A stretch of DNA of 64,000 nucleotides, from positions 186,001 to 250,000 of the forward strand of contig WTXI01000011.1 in NCBI GenBank assembly GCA_022376515.1, read 5' to 3'. Below the pieces are notes generated by a model, which made no database searches, was not told the origin of the DNA, and saw only the letters and a program-made list of their open reading frames with translations. The DNA is from Lactifluus volemus (lineage: Eukaryota > Basidiomycota > Agaricomycetes > Russulales > Russulaceae). A program made the translations under genes and the position numbers. Below, one piece after another: positions 49,192 through 60,800 of this stretch (position 1 is its first letter; each line of letters starts with the position of its first letter).

Positions 49192-50907
49192 ATGCGGACT
49201 TTTATGTCTCGTTCACCACGTCTCACTGACGTGCCAAACTTTAAGAACGCTCCCCTCCTCGGTCTCGCAGAGGGTAACGGCTCTTTCTCTAATTATGTTC
49301 TCGCTACCCTCGTCCTTGGCGTCCCTTGGCTCCTCAAACGCGTCCTTCCCCTCATCAATCGCGGTGGCTTCAAAACTTATCTCTTCCTCATGGCTCTTCT
49401 CGGCGTCCCCGTTACCATCGCTTACTGGACTCTCATGAGCATGTTTGGCCCACGCAAAAACAGCAAGGTCTCTCTTCCTGGCAAGGACATTGAGGAGTAC
49501 ATTACCATTAAGGACCACCAGCTCAGCGCTCGCTACCATCATAAGGAGAAAATTCCCATGCAGACCTTTCACGACGCTTATTTCGACGGAAAAATCGATA
49601 TCAATGGCATGTCTACTCTGCCCTCTATGTCATGTCTCGTTGACCTGTCCCTCTAGGTGACGTCCTCGACACGTTAGAGGCTCGTCACGACTGGGCAAAG
49701 ATGGTTTTCACCCCAGAGCTTTTCAAATACGTCCTCACCCAGATGATTCCGGAAATTATCGTTCACTCTCAAAGTCAGGACGAGGAACAGGTCCGCGACC
49801 ACTATGACAGTATGCATCCCTATCCGTGCACTTCGATCTTACTGTACTCACCACCAATTATACTCTCAGGGGGTGATGACTTTTATGAATGGTCAGTCCT
49901 GTCCCTAGATCATGAACTTACACGTAACGAACATTCTCTCTTCATCAGGTTCCTAGGTCCCCGCATGGTCTACACATCAGGCATCATGACTTCCCTTACC
50001 GAACCTCAGACCCTCGAGCAACTTCAGGACAACAAGCTCACTATCGTTTGCGAGAAGCTCAATCTCCAACCCACTGATCACCTTCTCGATATCGGCTGTG
50101 GCTGGGGTACCCTCGCAGCATTTGCTCACAAAAACTACGACTGTGAGGTGACGGGTATCACTCTCGGCAAGAATCAGACCAAATTTGGAAATGAGCGCAT
50201 TCTATCCAATGGTGGTGACCCAGAACGGGCCCGCATCCTCTGCCTAGACTATCGTCAAATCCCCGGAGGTCCCGGCCACTACACCAAGATTGTCAGCCTG
50301 GAAATGGCCGAGGTTCGCCTTTTGTGTCTCTTACCTTGACTTGTTCCCATTCCCTTGTAGCACGTTGGTGTTCGCCGTTACGCTACCTTCCTTCGCCAGG
50401 TCTATGATCTCCTTGACGACGACGGTGTCTTTGTCTTCCAGGTAGCCGGTCTAAGACCTGCCTGGCAGTACGAGGACTTGATATGGTAAGCCTCACCCAC
50501 CAATATGCGTCAAACTTGCTCTTCATTTCTGTAGGGGTCTTTTCATGAACAAGTATGTCTTTCCCGGTGCAGATGCCAGTGCTTCCCTAGGGTGGGTCGT
50601 GAAGCACCTCGAGGCAGCTGGCTTCGAGGTGAAGAATGTGGACGTCCTTGGCGTCCACTACTCGGCTACTATCTTCCACTGGTATAACAATTGGCTCTCC
50701 AACCGTGAAAAAGTAGTCTCCAAGTACGGCGAGCGTTGGTTCCGCCTCTGGGCCTTTTTCCTTGCTTGGTCGGTCATCATTGCCCGCAACGGTGGCTCAT
50801 CCGTCTTCCAATTCACGCTGCACAAGAACCTCAATGGTTATCCTCGCATTCTTGGCGTATCAAATCACGCCTCCATTCACGTGACGCCTAGGAAGGCACT
50901 CGAGTAG
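49192..50907 (+). CDS. Sphingolipid C9-methyltransferase
   Basis: This is an ER membrane enzyme of the cyclopropane-fatty-acid-synthase fold that adds the C9 methyl branch to the sphingoid base of fungal glucosylceramides, using S-adenosylmethionine. Two ATGs, 49192 and 49204, could start it. Two N-terminal helices (NYVLATLVLGVPWLLKRV and FLMALLGVPVTIAYWTLMSM) precede the catalytic part. That part has SARYHHKEKIPMQTFHDAYF, FLGPRMVYTSGIMTSLTEPQ, the SAM motif LLDIGCGWGTLAAFAHKNY, VTGITLGKNQTKFG, and QVAGLRPAWQYEDLIWGLFM. The C-terminal part, FPGADASASLGWVVKHLEAA and HYSATIFHWYNNWLSNRE, is characteristic. One intron (49607-49656) begins with GC: only AAT G|GC...AG|GT GAC restores the conserved join INGDVLDTLEARHDWAKMVF. 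The stop is at 50905. Confidence 0.93.
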
Positions 50908-51480
50908 GTGGATTGCTCCTACCACCCCGACCCTTGATCTAACTTATGTTCCAGGCCCGTCCTGTAGGATTCCAAGAAGGGGCAAGTATTAGCCGGATAC
51001 CCGAGAGTGTTGTTCTGCGTGCCCCATTCTTCACGATTAAATTAAGAAATTAAGCCTCTGCTGCGTCCGTGTGCAGCTCTAAATCTTCATGTGGTACACC
51101 GTAATCTTTCGTCAACTTGTTTAGGTACAGCTTACCCTACGATGAGCGAATGCAGCGCCTTTTTCAGCATCTATGCTCACGTTGATTGCTGTGAGAGCGT
51201 TTCAAGTGCCCTTCCTCATGGACGGGCCCAGTTGTAGCCCTTGCACTTATATTTTTGGAGTCAGACGAGGTTGTAATGGCCACTATTTGTTTTTCCAATT
51301 TCATCAATTGGGTTGGTGAACAATGCCCATCGTCACGGCACAGCTCCAAAGTACGCGAGATAGGCCCCCAGGTATTGTTTTGTCCCTCTGTCCAAGATTC
51401 TCCCCATTATCCTCCCACCGCAACCGTAATTATGGTGCAACATCCTCATTGTAAATTCCAACTCACGCTTTCAATGTGCC
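50908..51480. other. Gap at the edge of the accessory region
   Basis: The first 150 bp are the 3' side of the methyltransferase gene. After that no protein pattern is visible until the STAND fragment at 51481. Confidence 0.35.
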
Positions 51481-51612
51481 TTTGGTGATGCTTTAGAGGC
51501 CTACCGGAAGAAGACCTCCGAGTCGGATCCGCTATTTGCCAAGCTTAAGGACTGCCGCTCTTCCGAAGCTATCCTCACTGAGCTTCGAACGCGCGTTCCC
51601 GGGTTTGATCAA
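51481..51612 (+). pseudogene. Fungal STAND 'Goodbye' N-terminal domain, first-half fragment
   Basis: The open frame FGDALEAYRKKTSESDPLFA, KLKDCRSSEAILTELRTRVP, GFDQP has the opening pattern of the Goodbye-type N-terminal helical domain found on basidiomycete NACHT/STAND immune-like proteins. It has no in-frame start close upstream and stops about 50 nt downstream at 51659. No NACHT domain follows. Its 3' end is interrupted by the 0.73-kb repeat that starts at 51665. I read it as a remnant. Confidence 0.55.
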
Positions 51613-51664
51613 CCTTGGGTGATTAGTAGCAGATGGACGGGTGGTTCGACGCAGTGCTGAACAT

Positions 51665-52396
51665 CTCGTAGGAGGGTTTCATTTGTGCAGATCGAGAACA
51701 GAGGAGCGAGGCCATCGAAAAAAGGAAAAGGGGGTGTCAGAACTGGGAGCAACCGAGGGTATGACGATGGCTACAGGCTCCTCCCTCTGCACCTCGAACT
51801 CTTGCGCGATCCGTCTGGAAGTCTCCACTTTTACCTCTTTCTTCTCCTTGTCTTTGCCTACATCTCGCTTTAATGCCATCTTCATCTTGATTGAGTGAGT
51901 GCAGGGTTTGTTTTGGCAGGACACAACGTTTATGGAGGTTTCCAGAGTAGCAAAGTTCCAGAATCTTGACACCTTCTGAGTGCCCACTGGCACATGGAGT
52001 GCCACTCAGGCTTAGGCTGACCTGTTTTTCCATTCAGACTGCGTTCGTTTTTCTGTCTGCCTGGGATAGCAGCTTGGTGTACCATATGATTGTGAACAGA
52101 ACGCCAAGTGCTTGCCAGTGGCCTGAACGATCCCAAAGAAGCAGCTCGGACCTGTATGCCTTAAAGGCAACAACCAAGCAACATGTCCTTTCCCGCTGAA
52201 ATTTTTAAGACACCCCAAGAGCAGGCCGTAGTACACCATTGTCGCAGAGGGGGTGGAAGTATCAAGGTCTGGTGAAATTTCCATGACAAAGAGAATTCGT
52301 TTTTGGTCATGGTACGTCCAGACCGAACATAAACGCGTCCTGTTTGGTGGGTGCTTACATGTCCCCTTGTAAGATTTCCACCCTGGGGCCGATCTT
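51665..52396. repeat. 0.73-kb direct repeat, copy 1
   Basis: This segment is near-identical to 55473-56196, in the same orientation. Shared landmarks are CTCGTAGGAG at the left edge, GCACCTCGAACTCTTGCGCG, TGGTGTACCATATGATTG and CCCTGGGGCCGATCTT at the right edge. The first 120 bp are more diverged than the rest. It has no convincing coding frame, although reverse frames of 80-108 codons exist in both copies. It may be a non-autonomous mobile sequence or a segmental copy. Confidence 0.8.
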
Positions 52397-52856
52397 GCAA
52401 CGCAACTGGTACGCTGGGTCGCCTTAGGCGAGGGGCGTTGAGGGTTTACACGCGGAGGGCGTCGTCCATCATGAACTCACTGCAGGCTCGAGAACCTGCA
52501 ACACAAGTTGAACACTGATACTCCGGTGGCGGCAGGGTGCACTGGATGAAGGATGACAAAGTGTTCACCCGTGCTCACGAGAATTTCGTTCCATCTATTG
52601 CGCAACTGCGCCAACTCGAAGCTTTATCTCTTACATACATGACATGCACCTATAACACTTCGTAACAACTAAGTCTTTCTTACTTAGTTAAGAATGAATA
52701 GACTACTGCCAAATGGTCATCATACACCCACCACCACCATTTCTGATGCAGATAACACACTTCGCTGTCACATTTGCTTCACTTCCAACTCGTTAGAGGA
52801 TTGTCAGTGTCTGGATAAATAACATTTGAGCAGCATATTCAACAAGTAATAGAAAG
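52397..52856. other. Gap with no recognised feature
   Basis: The 460 bp between repeat copy 1 and the 3' end of the next gene contain no supported gene. Confidence 0.35.
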
Positions 52857-54153
52857 CTACAAACCATCCATCATCCCATAAGCATCATCCGAGTCATAAA
52901 AGGCTGGATCTAGACAAACACAAGACCATTGTCAAAAATTTGCAAAGGTCGAGAATGGACAACATACCATGGCCACTCATCAATGCCATTCCACGTGCTT
53001 TCCGGGCCTCCAAATCCATGTCTTCTGGCCAAATACTCGTTGGACGAAGTTCATGACGTTTCAGTCTTGAACGAGCCCAGGAATCAGGTGGGATCTGTGA
53101 ATCTTTGTCCTTGTCCATTCGTTGCTCTTCCGAGCCACTGGAGCCCTTTGTCGATATGGGCCACCAGTAAAGGAGATCAACGAGCTCGATTGTCCGATGC
53201 ATAAGAGCAAGGACATGATCTGGGAGAGGTGCTGGTGGCGCGTTAGCACGAACCATCTTGAGGTAGCGACGAAACTTCATTTCGGCATTAAGAGCAACAA
53301 GGAACACATTAGGATGTAGATCGCGTCCACGGGCCTTTGCGCGGTGATGGAAAGGGGGAAAGGGATTGCTGTTGGGATCGGTCGATTCCCGAAGGCACCG
53401 GTCTTGAGCCACAACATAAAGTTTATGACCTTGGGTCACAGGGTCACAAACAAGAAGTGAGCTGCCATTGGGAAGAAAGTGTTCTGGATGCAGAGCCACT
53501 AGCTCATACTCTGGATCAACGTAGCACGGTGCAGTAAACTTGGCCATTAAAATCAGTAACCCATACCAGTGAACATGCATGACATGGGTCACTTACATCA
53601 AGTTTACGGGGATATAGACGCCCAATCTCATCCATTTCACTCTGTCGGTAGTCATTGTCGGACTTGACCATTTGGATGAGGTTATCAAGAGTCGACAAAG
53701 ACGGGGTGATTGCAATAAATGCATAAACATCCAGCGATGTGTGGATGTATGATTCAACTGCCAGCATTCTAAATCCAGACCCACTCTCATTAAACACAAC
53801 TTTTCAAACTTACGAAAAGCGAGATTGCAAGGCTTATCAAGAGTAAAATTTGTGAATGGTACGATAGCCAGGTCCTTGATTATATTTTCCTAAGGTGATT
53901 CAGCAACCAGGCAACACTTTCAAGCAGATAATCCGCTTACGACATCACCGGGATCCCCGTCGCAGGCATTCTTAACGAAGTACACAACCCGGTGTGTATA
54001 CTTGACAAGCTTTGTCACCATGCAACCTTCTTCAAGTTCGATTGAAGTTGAAAGAGATCGGGCTGAACGGGTGATTTCTGGGAGCCCAACCAAAGATGGA
54101 ACAGCCGCAAATTGTCTAACAGAGATTCTGTCTTGTTTTGTTATCAGTGACAT
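52857..54153 (-). CDS. Unrecognised protein, spliced gene
   Basis: I do not recognise this protein. Several exons join with sound GT-AG borders. The first visible part starts at or before the ATG at 54153 and includes FAAVPSLVGLPEITRSARSL and VKYTHRVVYFVKNACDGDPG, followed after an intron by ENIIKDLAIVPFTNFTLDKP. Next comes a hydrophobic exon SYIHTSLDVYAFIAITPSLS. The longest exon (about 53,560-52,970) includes CYVDPEYELVALHPEHFLPN, LYVVAQDRCLRESTDPNSNP and PLPDHVLALMHRTIELVDLL. The last exon ends DSDDAYGMMDGL at 52857. The pattern 'xxYELVALHPE...LxV' is faintly like fungal HNH-type hypothetical proteins, but I see no nuclease motif. Its position between repeats and a pseudogene suggests an accessory gene. 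Confidence 0.55.
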
Positions 54154-54432
54154 GATTGCGCGATACACAAGCGCCAGCCACCTCTCCTTTCGGACACACC
54201 CTATATCCGGAGGAGTTCAAATCGGAGTGTTAAAGATGATGAAGCACATGATGAAGCACATGTTAGATGATACGACTGGAAGGCTTATTAGATCCCGCTC
54301 ATTGTTCTTTTCGTACAAGCTCAGCTCTCTTGAATGCGGTTTGGATTTGGATCAGTGGCATGCATGTCATTTGCTGTATGTCTCACTCGCCTATTATTGT
54401 ACACGCTAACTTCCCTTGACATCGTTTTCGCA

Positions 54433-55472
54433 GTTCGCGCGACTAGCATCGTGATCGCCAAAACACGCTCTGAGGCCGCCAAGGTCATCCCTAGTGTACC
54501 GACGAAGAGCCCGGTCCGCAATAGCCACATCCGGCTCGAAGAGCATATCTAACCGTGCGCTTGTATTGGCCGTCCTTGGAAGTGGGACCTGCAGACTAAG
54601 AAATCTGTTGCCCTCTGACGATACGCAAAGTCATGATGACAGCTCTTCATGAGCTCAAGGTCCGTATCTAGCTCTCCCATCCGTTCACATGACCTTAGGT
54701 TTCTGTGTTCCGACAGGGCGCGAGTTTCGAATGGGAAGATGGTGGGGGACGCTCAGCCGCCTTGATGTTCGCGGTGGAAAAAGATTTCCCTCAGTGCCAC
54801 CAAAGGGCAAGGAAATATACCTAGGAAATGCGGGTACTGCTGCTCAGTTCTTGACCAGCGCTTGCACACTTGTCCAACGCCCAAGACCGGGCCTGCCGCT
54901 ACCATCGTCACTGGTAAGGATGAATTAACGCCCCATCTCCGCCCTCGTTGACGCGCTCAGCGCCAATGGCAGCCAGATCAAGTATCTCGAGTCGGAAGGC
55001 TGTCTTCCCCTCTCAATCACACCCGCTGGCCTCAAGGGTGGGTGGATCCAGTTGCGTATCCAGTCAATATGTGTCATCGATCCTGCTCTGCGCACCTTAT
55101 GCCGAGGAACCAGTCACCCTAGAACTGACTGGCGGTCAAATTATTTCACAACCTTACATCGACATGACGATGGTTATCATGCGCACCTTTGGAATTGAAG
55201 TCGTACGCGAGCGTGATCCCGCGACTGGTCGCCTGCTGGAAATGTACATCATCCCCCAAGCAATGTATCGCAACCCTCAGGATTACAACATCGAATCCGA
55301 TGCCAGCAGTGCGACATATCCTCTTGCTGTCGCAGCTATCACTGGCTCGACCTGTATCATCGCAAATATTGGCTCCGCCTCGCTACAAGGTGATGCGCGC
55401 TTTGCGAAGGAAGTCCTCGAACTGATGGGGTGCACGGTAATCCAGACCGCGACAGAGACGACAGTGCAGGGC
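54433..55472 (+). pseudogene. EPSP-synthase part of an AROM gene, broken
   Basis: The sequence derives from the pentafunctional AROM protein of the shikimate pathway and covers the link from dehydroquinate synthase into the EPSP synthase domain. Readable pieces, in changing frames, are [32 protein letters not shown] (the PEP/shikimate-3-phosphate motif), [76 protein letters not shown] and [20 protein letters not shown]. They continue with [54 protein letters not shown] and [20 protein letters not shown]. Several frame steps, an in-frame TAA where the family has a glutamine codon before RPI (near 54,927), and short deletions (near 54,918 and 55,045) break it. The other AROM domains are absent on both sides. 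At 55473 it abuts repeat copy 2. Confidence 0.85.
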
Positions 55473-56196
55473 CTCGTAGGAGCGTTCCTGCAGATCGACA
55501 ACAGAGGAGCGGATACGGCTATCGAAAAGAGGTGTTAGAACTGGGAGCAACCGCTATCCGCCAATCAGGTGTGACAATGGCTGCGGCTCCTCCCTCTGCA
55601 CCTCGAACTCTTGCGCGATCCGTCTGGAAGTCTCCACTTTTACCTCTTTCCTCTCCTCGTCTTTGCCTACATCTCGCTTTAATGCCATCTGAGTCAGTGC
55701 AGGGTTTGTTTTGTTTTGTTTTGGCAGGACACAACGTTTATGGAGGTTTCCAGAGTAGCAAAGTTCCAGAATCTTGACACCCTCTACTGGCACATGGAGT
55801 GCCACTCAGGCTTAGGCTAACCTGTTTTTCCATTCAGACTGCGTTCGTTTTTCTATCAGCCTGGGATAGCAGCTTGGTGTACCATATGATTGTGAACAGA
55901 ACGCCAAGTGCTTGCCAGTGGCCTGAACGATCCCAAAGAAGCAGCTCGGACCTGTATGCCTTAAAGGCAACAACCAAGCAACATGTCCTTTCCCGCTGAA
56001 ATTTTTAAGACACCCCAAGAGCAGGCCGTAGTACACCATGGCCGCAGAGGGGGCGGAAGTATCAAGGTCTGGAGAAATTTCCATGACAAAGTGTATTTGT
56101 TTTTGGTCATGGTACGTCCAGACCGAACATAAACGCGTCCTGTTTGGTGGGTGCTTACATGCCCCCTTGTAAGATTTCCACCCTGGGGCCGATCTT
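55473..56196. repeat. 0.73-kb direct repeat, copy 2
   Basis: This is the second copy of the segment at 51665-52396. The 3' 420 bp are almost identical between copies. Small differences include a longer GTTTTGTTTT run near 55,705-55,725 and a missing patch near 55,785. The copy begins exactly where the AROM similarity ends and stops just before the TTATAAT array. Confidence 0.8.
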
Positions 56197-56218
56197 ATGT
56201 CGCAAATTCGGAAAGGGG

Positions 56219-56447
56219 TTTATAATGTGTCAACATTATAATTGCCGTTGTAAGCGAGTTATAATAAGCTTCTAAGTCTAGCCGAAAATTATAATCAAGA
56301 TTTTGTGACTGCATTAGGTTATAATAATATTATCAAGGCCCTGTCTGATCGTACGGCTATTATAATCTTGGGGCTCATTAGTACTTATTTATAATGAATT
56401 CCATATAGATTATAATCTATTATGCCTCATCTACGCGAAATTATAAT
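56219..56447. repeat. AT-rich array of nine TTATAAT motifs
   Basis: TTATAAT occurs at 56220, 56236, 56259, 56289, 56319, 56360, 56389, 56410 and 56441, a spacing of 16 to 41 bp with a mean near 28. Sequence between the motifs is not repeated. Such iteron-like spacing is unlike the rest of the window. It could be a protein-binding array such as subterminal transposase sites. Confidence 0.7.
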
Positions 56448-56467
56448 TATCAATGTGATTGGCCCAC

Positions 56468-56535
56468 ACTGCGATATCAACACTTTGATTGCTTGCGTTG
56501 CCCCTTTGATCGCTCGTGCCCCCCCTAATTTTGGT
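56468..56535. repeat. Promoter-like repeat, copy A
   Basis: This stretch contains ACTTTGATTGCTTG and CCCCTTTGATCGCTCGTGC. A close relative lies at 57742-57810 directly before the Plavaka transposase start. Copy A has no intact gene after it on the plus strand, so it may mark a lost sister element. Confidence 0.5.
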
Positions 56536-56651
56536 TTTTAAAAAGTGACAGCGTGCTCGGTATCGTAGCTAGTGCGAATTTGGGCAAATTCCCCCAGAAG
56601 CTCCCCCGATTTGTCGAAAACCAAGTAGTTCATGTATTGCATGAAAGGAAG

Positions 56652-57000
56652 TTAATTCTTCGTGGACATCCAAAAACATAACATATTACTGCAGTGCCCA
56701 ATTGCGAAAACGCCGCTCCGGCGCAATGCGAAACTGCATGACATGAGCAGCCTCGACACTCCACACCTCCTCAGAGCTCCAGATAACGACCCATCGTCGA
56801 ACCGAGCGGGGTCGATCGGCTCTCCAAGCGCGTCGACATAGTCATGCGGTGGGGGGGCGACACCCAACTCCTCATACATGGTTCCCTCATCAGATATGGC
56901 AAAAACGCGCGAACCGTGCCACTCTCGTCCGATTGCGAGAAAGGCTCCTCGTCCGCCCCAACGGGGAGCGACGGAGAGTGCATGTCAGTGATCCATCCCA
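56652..57000 (-). pseudogene. Decayed open frame, origin unknown
   Basis: Reverse-strand sequence reads SPSLPVGADEEPFSQSDESG, then after a one-base step ISDEGTMYEELGVAPPPHDY and VDALGEPIDPARFDDGSLSG. The acidic, proline-bearing text looks like real former protein code. I cannot name the family. It lies just outside the left inverted repeat. Confidence 0.4.
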
Positions 57001-57026
57001 GGTCACGTTCAGGCCGCCGACTCTAA

Positions 57027-57695
57027 ATCAGGCGAGCGGTACAATGAACACAACACATCCGCGAACCTATATCCCGTAGAATTCGAACGGCGTCCAGTCA
57101 CAAACTAGAATAGTGCAGTTAAATCAGTAGGCATATAATCACGTTGCCACTACGACACACGTTAATGGCAACACTTTTGCGGCCAAACCGACCACCGATA
57201 CAATGAATATAATCATCAAGGTTTCTATTTGGAGGATGAGATATCGACAGCCAATGGTCACTTACGCTGGTAGATCATAGTTAATGACCAGAGACTTGTT
57301 GTATATCGATACCGCGGGCCCAAACGTCAGTTGTAATTAACACATGCCTGAGTATAAAAGCTTCAGCAGAAGCGCATGTATCGAGGGGGAAAAAACGTAC
57401 GAGGTCCCACCACGGATGACGGCGTGCGTGATGGTGAGGGTGTCATAGAGGTCGCATAAGGTGTCATATTACGATGTGGGCGTCGATCGAACTCGAGATG
57501 GAGGACATGAGGCATGAAAGCCTTGAGGTGTTTGAGGTCACGAAAAACGAACGGGAAGGGGGGGTGCAACAGAGTTCCCACCCGAAACAACCAGACTAGG
57601 CGTCGAGGCAGCTCGTGATGGAGTCCGCACGGAGAGTGTGTCAGCAGAGGTCGAGATTGTGGTGGGGAGAGGGTTGAGTGTAAGTTAGTCGGAAG
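57027..57695. repeat. Left inverted repeat of the Plavaka element
   Basis: This region, read in reverse, matches 63524-63981 with very few differences over most of its length. The outer 26 bp, AATCAGGCGAGCGGTACAAT and on, reappear inverted at 63956-63981. About 210 bp between roughly 57053 and 57263 have no partner in the right copy. The inner edge is the TTAGTCGGAAGG sequence at 57684-57695. Confidence 0.8.
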
Positions 57696-57741
57696 GATAC
57701 GGGTCTTTTCTAAGTCACGTGAATGTAAATTTCCCGGAGAC

Positions 57742-57810
57742 TTCGCTGCGACATCAAGACTTTGATTACTTGTCCCCCCCCTTTGATCTCTCGTGCTCAC
57801 CCCTTTGTTC
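57742..57810 (+). promoter_or_regulatory. Transposase promoter region, repeat copy B
   Basis: It contains ACTTTGATTACTTG and CCCTTTGATCTCTCGTGC, closely matching copy A at 56468-56535. It ends about 45 bp before the transposase ATG at 57852. Confidence 0.45.
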
Positions 57811-57851
57811 TTCCTTGCAACCCTCACTGTGCACTTCCCTCCATTTAGATC

Positions 57852-60800
57852 ATGCCTAAAGCCTCAAGATCTGCTAAGAAATCATCATCAGCAGGGAAAA
57901 GGCCATGCCCCAACTGCGGGGTCCTCTATCGCTCTCAGGCACTTGTGGCTCACACTCGAAAGTGTGAGAGGGACCAGAAAGAGGAAGAAGGCTTGGCTGA
58001 GTATGAAAGGGAGATGAAGGGAAGACTACAGACAAAGTTTTCAGGTATGTGGTGCTTGGTGTGCCACACCAATAGGTTCTAACCTTCAGGAACCATGTGG
58101 CCACTTTCACCAAGCATCAAACCCGATCACGGATGAGGCGCCACTGATGTATCAAGATTTTGACTTCTCTGGAGTTGACACACCACCAGAAAGTACAGGT
58201 ATGGAATAGATTCAATTGTTTAAAACTGTTGATCCCATCTTATTTGTCTTGTAGTGCCTCCAAGTCATCAAAGCGGGGATGACTATTTTGCAACACCTCA
58301 GCATGACCCTGCCACAACATATGAAATTCAAACTGAATATCACCCTCGTAGTCGCAGGTGTGCAGAGACTTTCCCTGCTGAGAACTATGGTGGTGGCCCT
58401 CCCCGTGTGGTACCTCACGCTGAGCCTTGGGCACCCTTCTTTAATACACATGAGGACTTTTTACTGTCAGAGATCCTCTTGGAAGGTGGGATAAGCAAAG
58501 ATTTATCTGATAAACTCATAAAGCTTGTCAACCGGTGTGTCAGTGGCAAGGGGACACTGACACTGACAAGCTATTCTGAGGTCCTAGCTGCTTGGGAGCG
58601 TGCATCATTGAAATTGACACCAGTAAGTTGTTGAGCAATATTGTCGCAAAAGATTTACTTATCAGGAACTAGTTTGAGGTGGCGACTATATCTGTACCAT
58701 ACTTGGATAGACAAGTGGCATATGATGTGCCTCATCGTGCACTTTGGGAATGGGCAACAGATCTTGTTCAAGACCCACAACTTGCACCACACTTCCACTG
58801 GGATGCAGAGAAGATCTACCGGTGTAGTGGTGAATCAAAAGTCCGTGTGTTTCATGAGCCCTGGTCAGCAGAAGCTTTCTGGAATGTACAGGTATGGCTG
58901 TGCTAAAGTCTAGTGCACATGCGGCTGTTGTTAATTGCACGCACACATTGCCAGTCACAGATTCCTGAGGGTGGCAGTCCCCTGGGCCTCATATTGTATG
59001 CTGACAAAACCAAGCTCTCTAGCTTTGGCACAACAATGGGTTATCCTGTTGTTGCACGCTGTGCCAACCTCCCTGCCAGTATTCGGAATAGCAATGGTTT
59101 TGGTGGTGGGCGTGTTGTTGGGTGGCTTCCAATTGTATGTCCTCAACCTTATGACTTCTTTTGCATATTTCATAACTGTTTGTTAGGTCAAAAATGATCC
59201 CAAGGAGGACGGGAAGCCCCAATTTGTAAATTTCAAGCGAGCTGTGTGGCATGAATCATTTCGTGTTGTGGTCCAATCAATTGTTGATCATTCAAAGATG
59301 GGTTGTTGGCTTAAATGTGGGGATGGCATCAAGCGGTGGCTCTTTCCCACTGTCCTCATTCTGTCTGCAGATTATGAAGAACAGTTCGTTTGTCTTGTTA
59401 TTGCACTCCCTGTAACTGATTTAAAGTTTTATGTTATCAGGTGTGTTATGTCTCTTATCCGTGGAACAACATCAAAGTTCCCATGTCCTGTCTGCTTGGT
59501 CAAATCAGATGAGCTTAGCAACATCACTGGCACCAAGATCTGGCCCCACAGAACTGCAACTCAGTCTCAAGAGCTTGTTCACCAAGCAAGAAGTCTCAAA
59601 ACAGCAGCTCAGCGTGATACATTCCTCTCAGAACATGGACTTCGCAGTGTTGATGTAAGGCACTTTAAAATATACTGTATATCTTCTGACTATTTGTGAC
59701 AGAATGTATTCTGGTCATTACAGAATTCTGACCCACACCGTGCACTGTCATTTGACCGGCTTCATTCAAACAACAGTGGTCTATTTGGCCATCATCTTTG
59801 GGAACAATTCAAAGCCTTAATTTCTGGGTATGGCCGCCGGGAAGCAGCACAGATTGATGCCCAGTAAGTAAGACCATATTACTAAAACTTTGTGCTGCTT
59901 AATTATCTACCCCCCTTCAGGTTTTGTGCTGTCCCTCGCTGGAGTGGTCTGAACCACTTTCAGCAGGTTATGGAAGTAGCATTTACTGATGGGACAAAAT
60001 ATGAGGATATATCAAAGGTATGCTAGTGCTTCAATGTCCCAGACCTTCACTAATACTTAGAGGTGCAGATTATTGTGTTTGTTGCACACAATGTCATCCC
60101 ACGACATGACAAAGAAGGATGGCAACTGCTTCGCTGCTTGCGGAGCTTTACCATTGTTGACTTGTACCTTTCATTTGAGGAACATACGGCTGATACAATC
60201 GCTACTGGTCGATGTGAACTCACTAGATTTGGTCAGCTTATGCAGGTACAGTTTTAGATTCATTCATGACATCTGAGGTTTGTTGACAGTTTTAATTAGA
60301 AATATATTGATATATCCATACCAATGGATGGTGGACCACCCAAGAATTGGAATTTCCCCAAGATGCATGCATTGGTACACAGCTTTGACGACATTGAGGC
60401 CAAGGGTGCTTCTCGCAACTACAATACAAAACCAAATGAGAAACTTCATGGGCCACTCAAGAAATCATTTGCTAGGCAAACAAACTTCAAGAATGTTGCT
60501 ACTCAGGCAAGTTATACAGGTTCTTACTTTAAGCTAGCTAACACTAGCAAACTCTTGCTTAGATCTTGAGGATTGAGCATATTAACTTTGTTGCCTCACT
60601 GATTCGCAGCCAGATTGATGAGGTTGATGATATTGCAAGTTCTGATGTCACCAGTGGAGGCAATCCCTTTGAACCTTCACCAGGCCCTTCAGTTCCTTCC
60701 TCTAGCATCACACAAGGCTTGGAGTTGCAGGGTAAAGTGTTTGTGGCTAGCCAAGTTACACTGCGCTCCCAACAGTCAAAAACAACTTTCGCTTCCCTCA

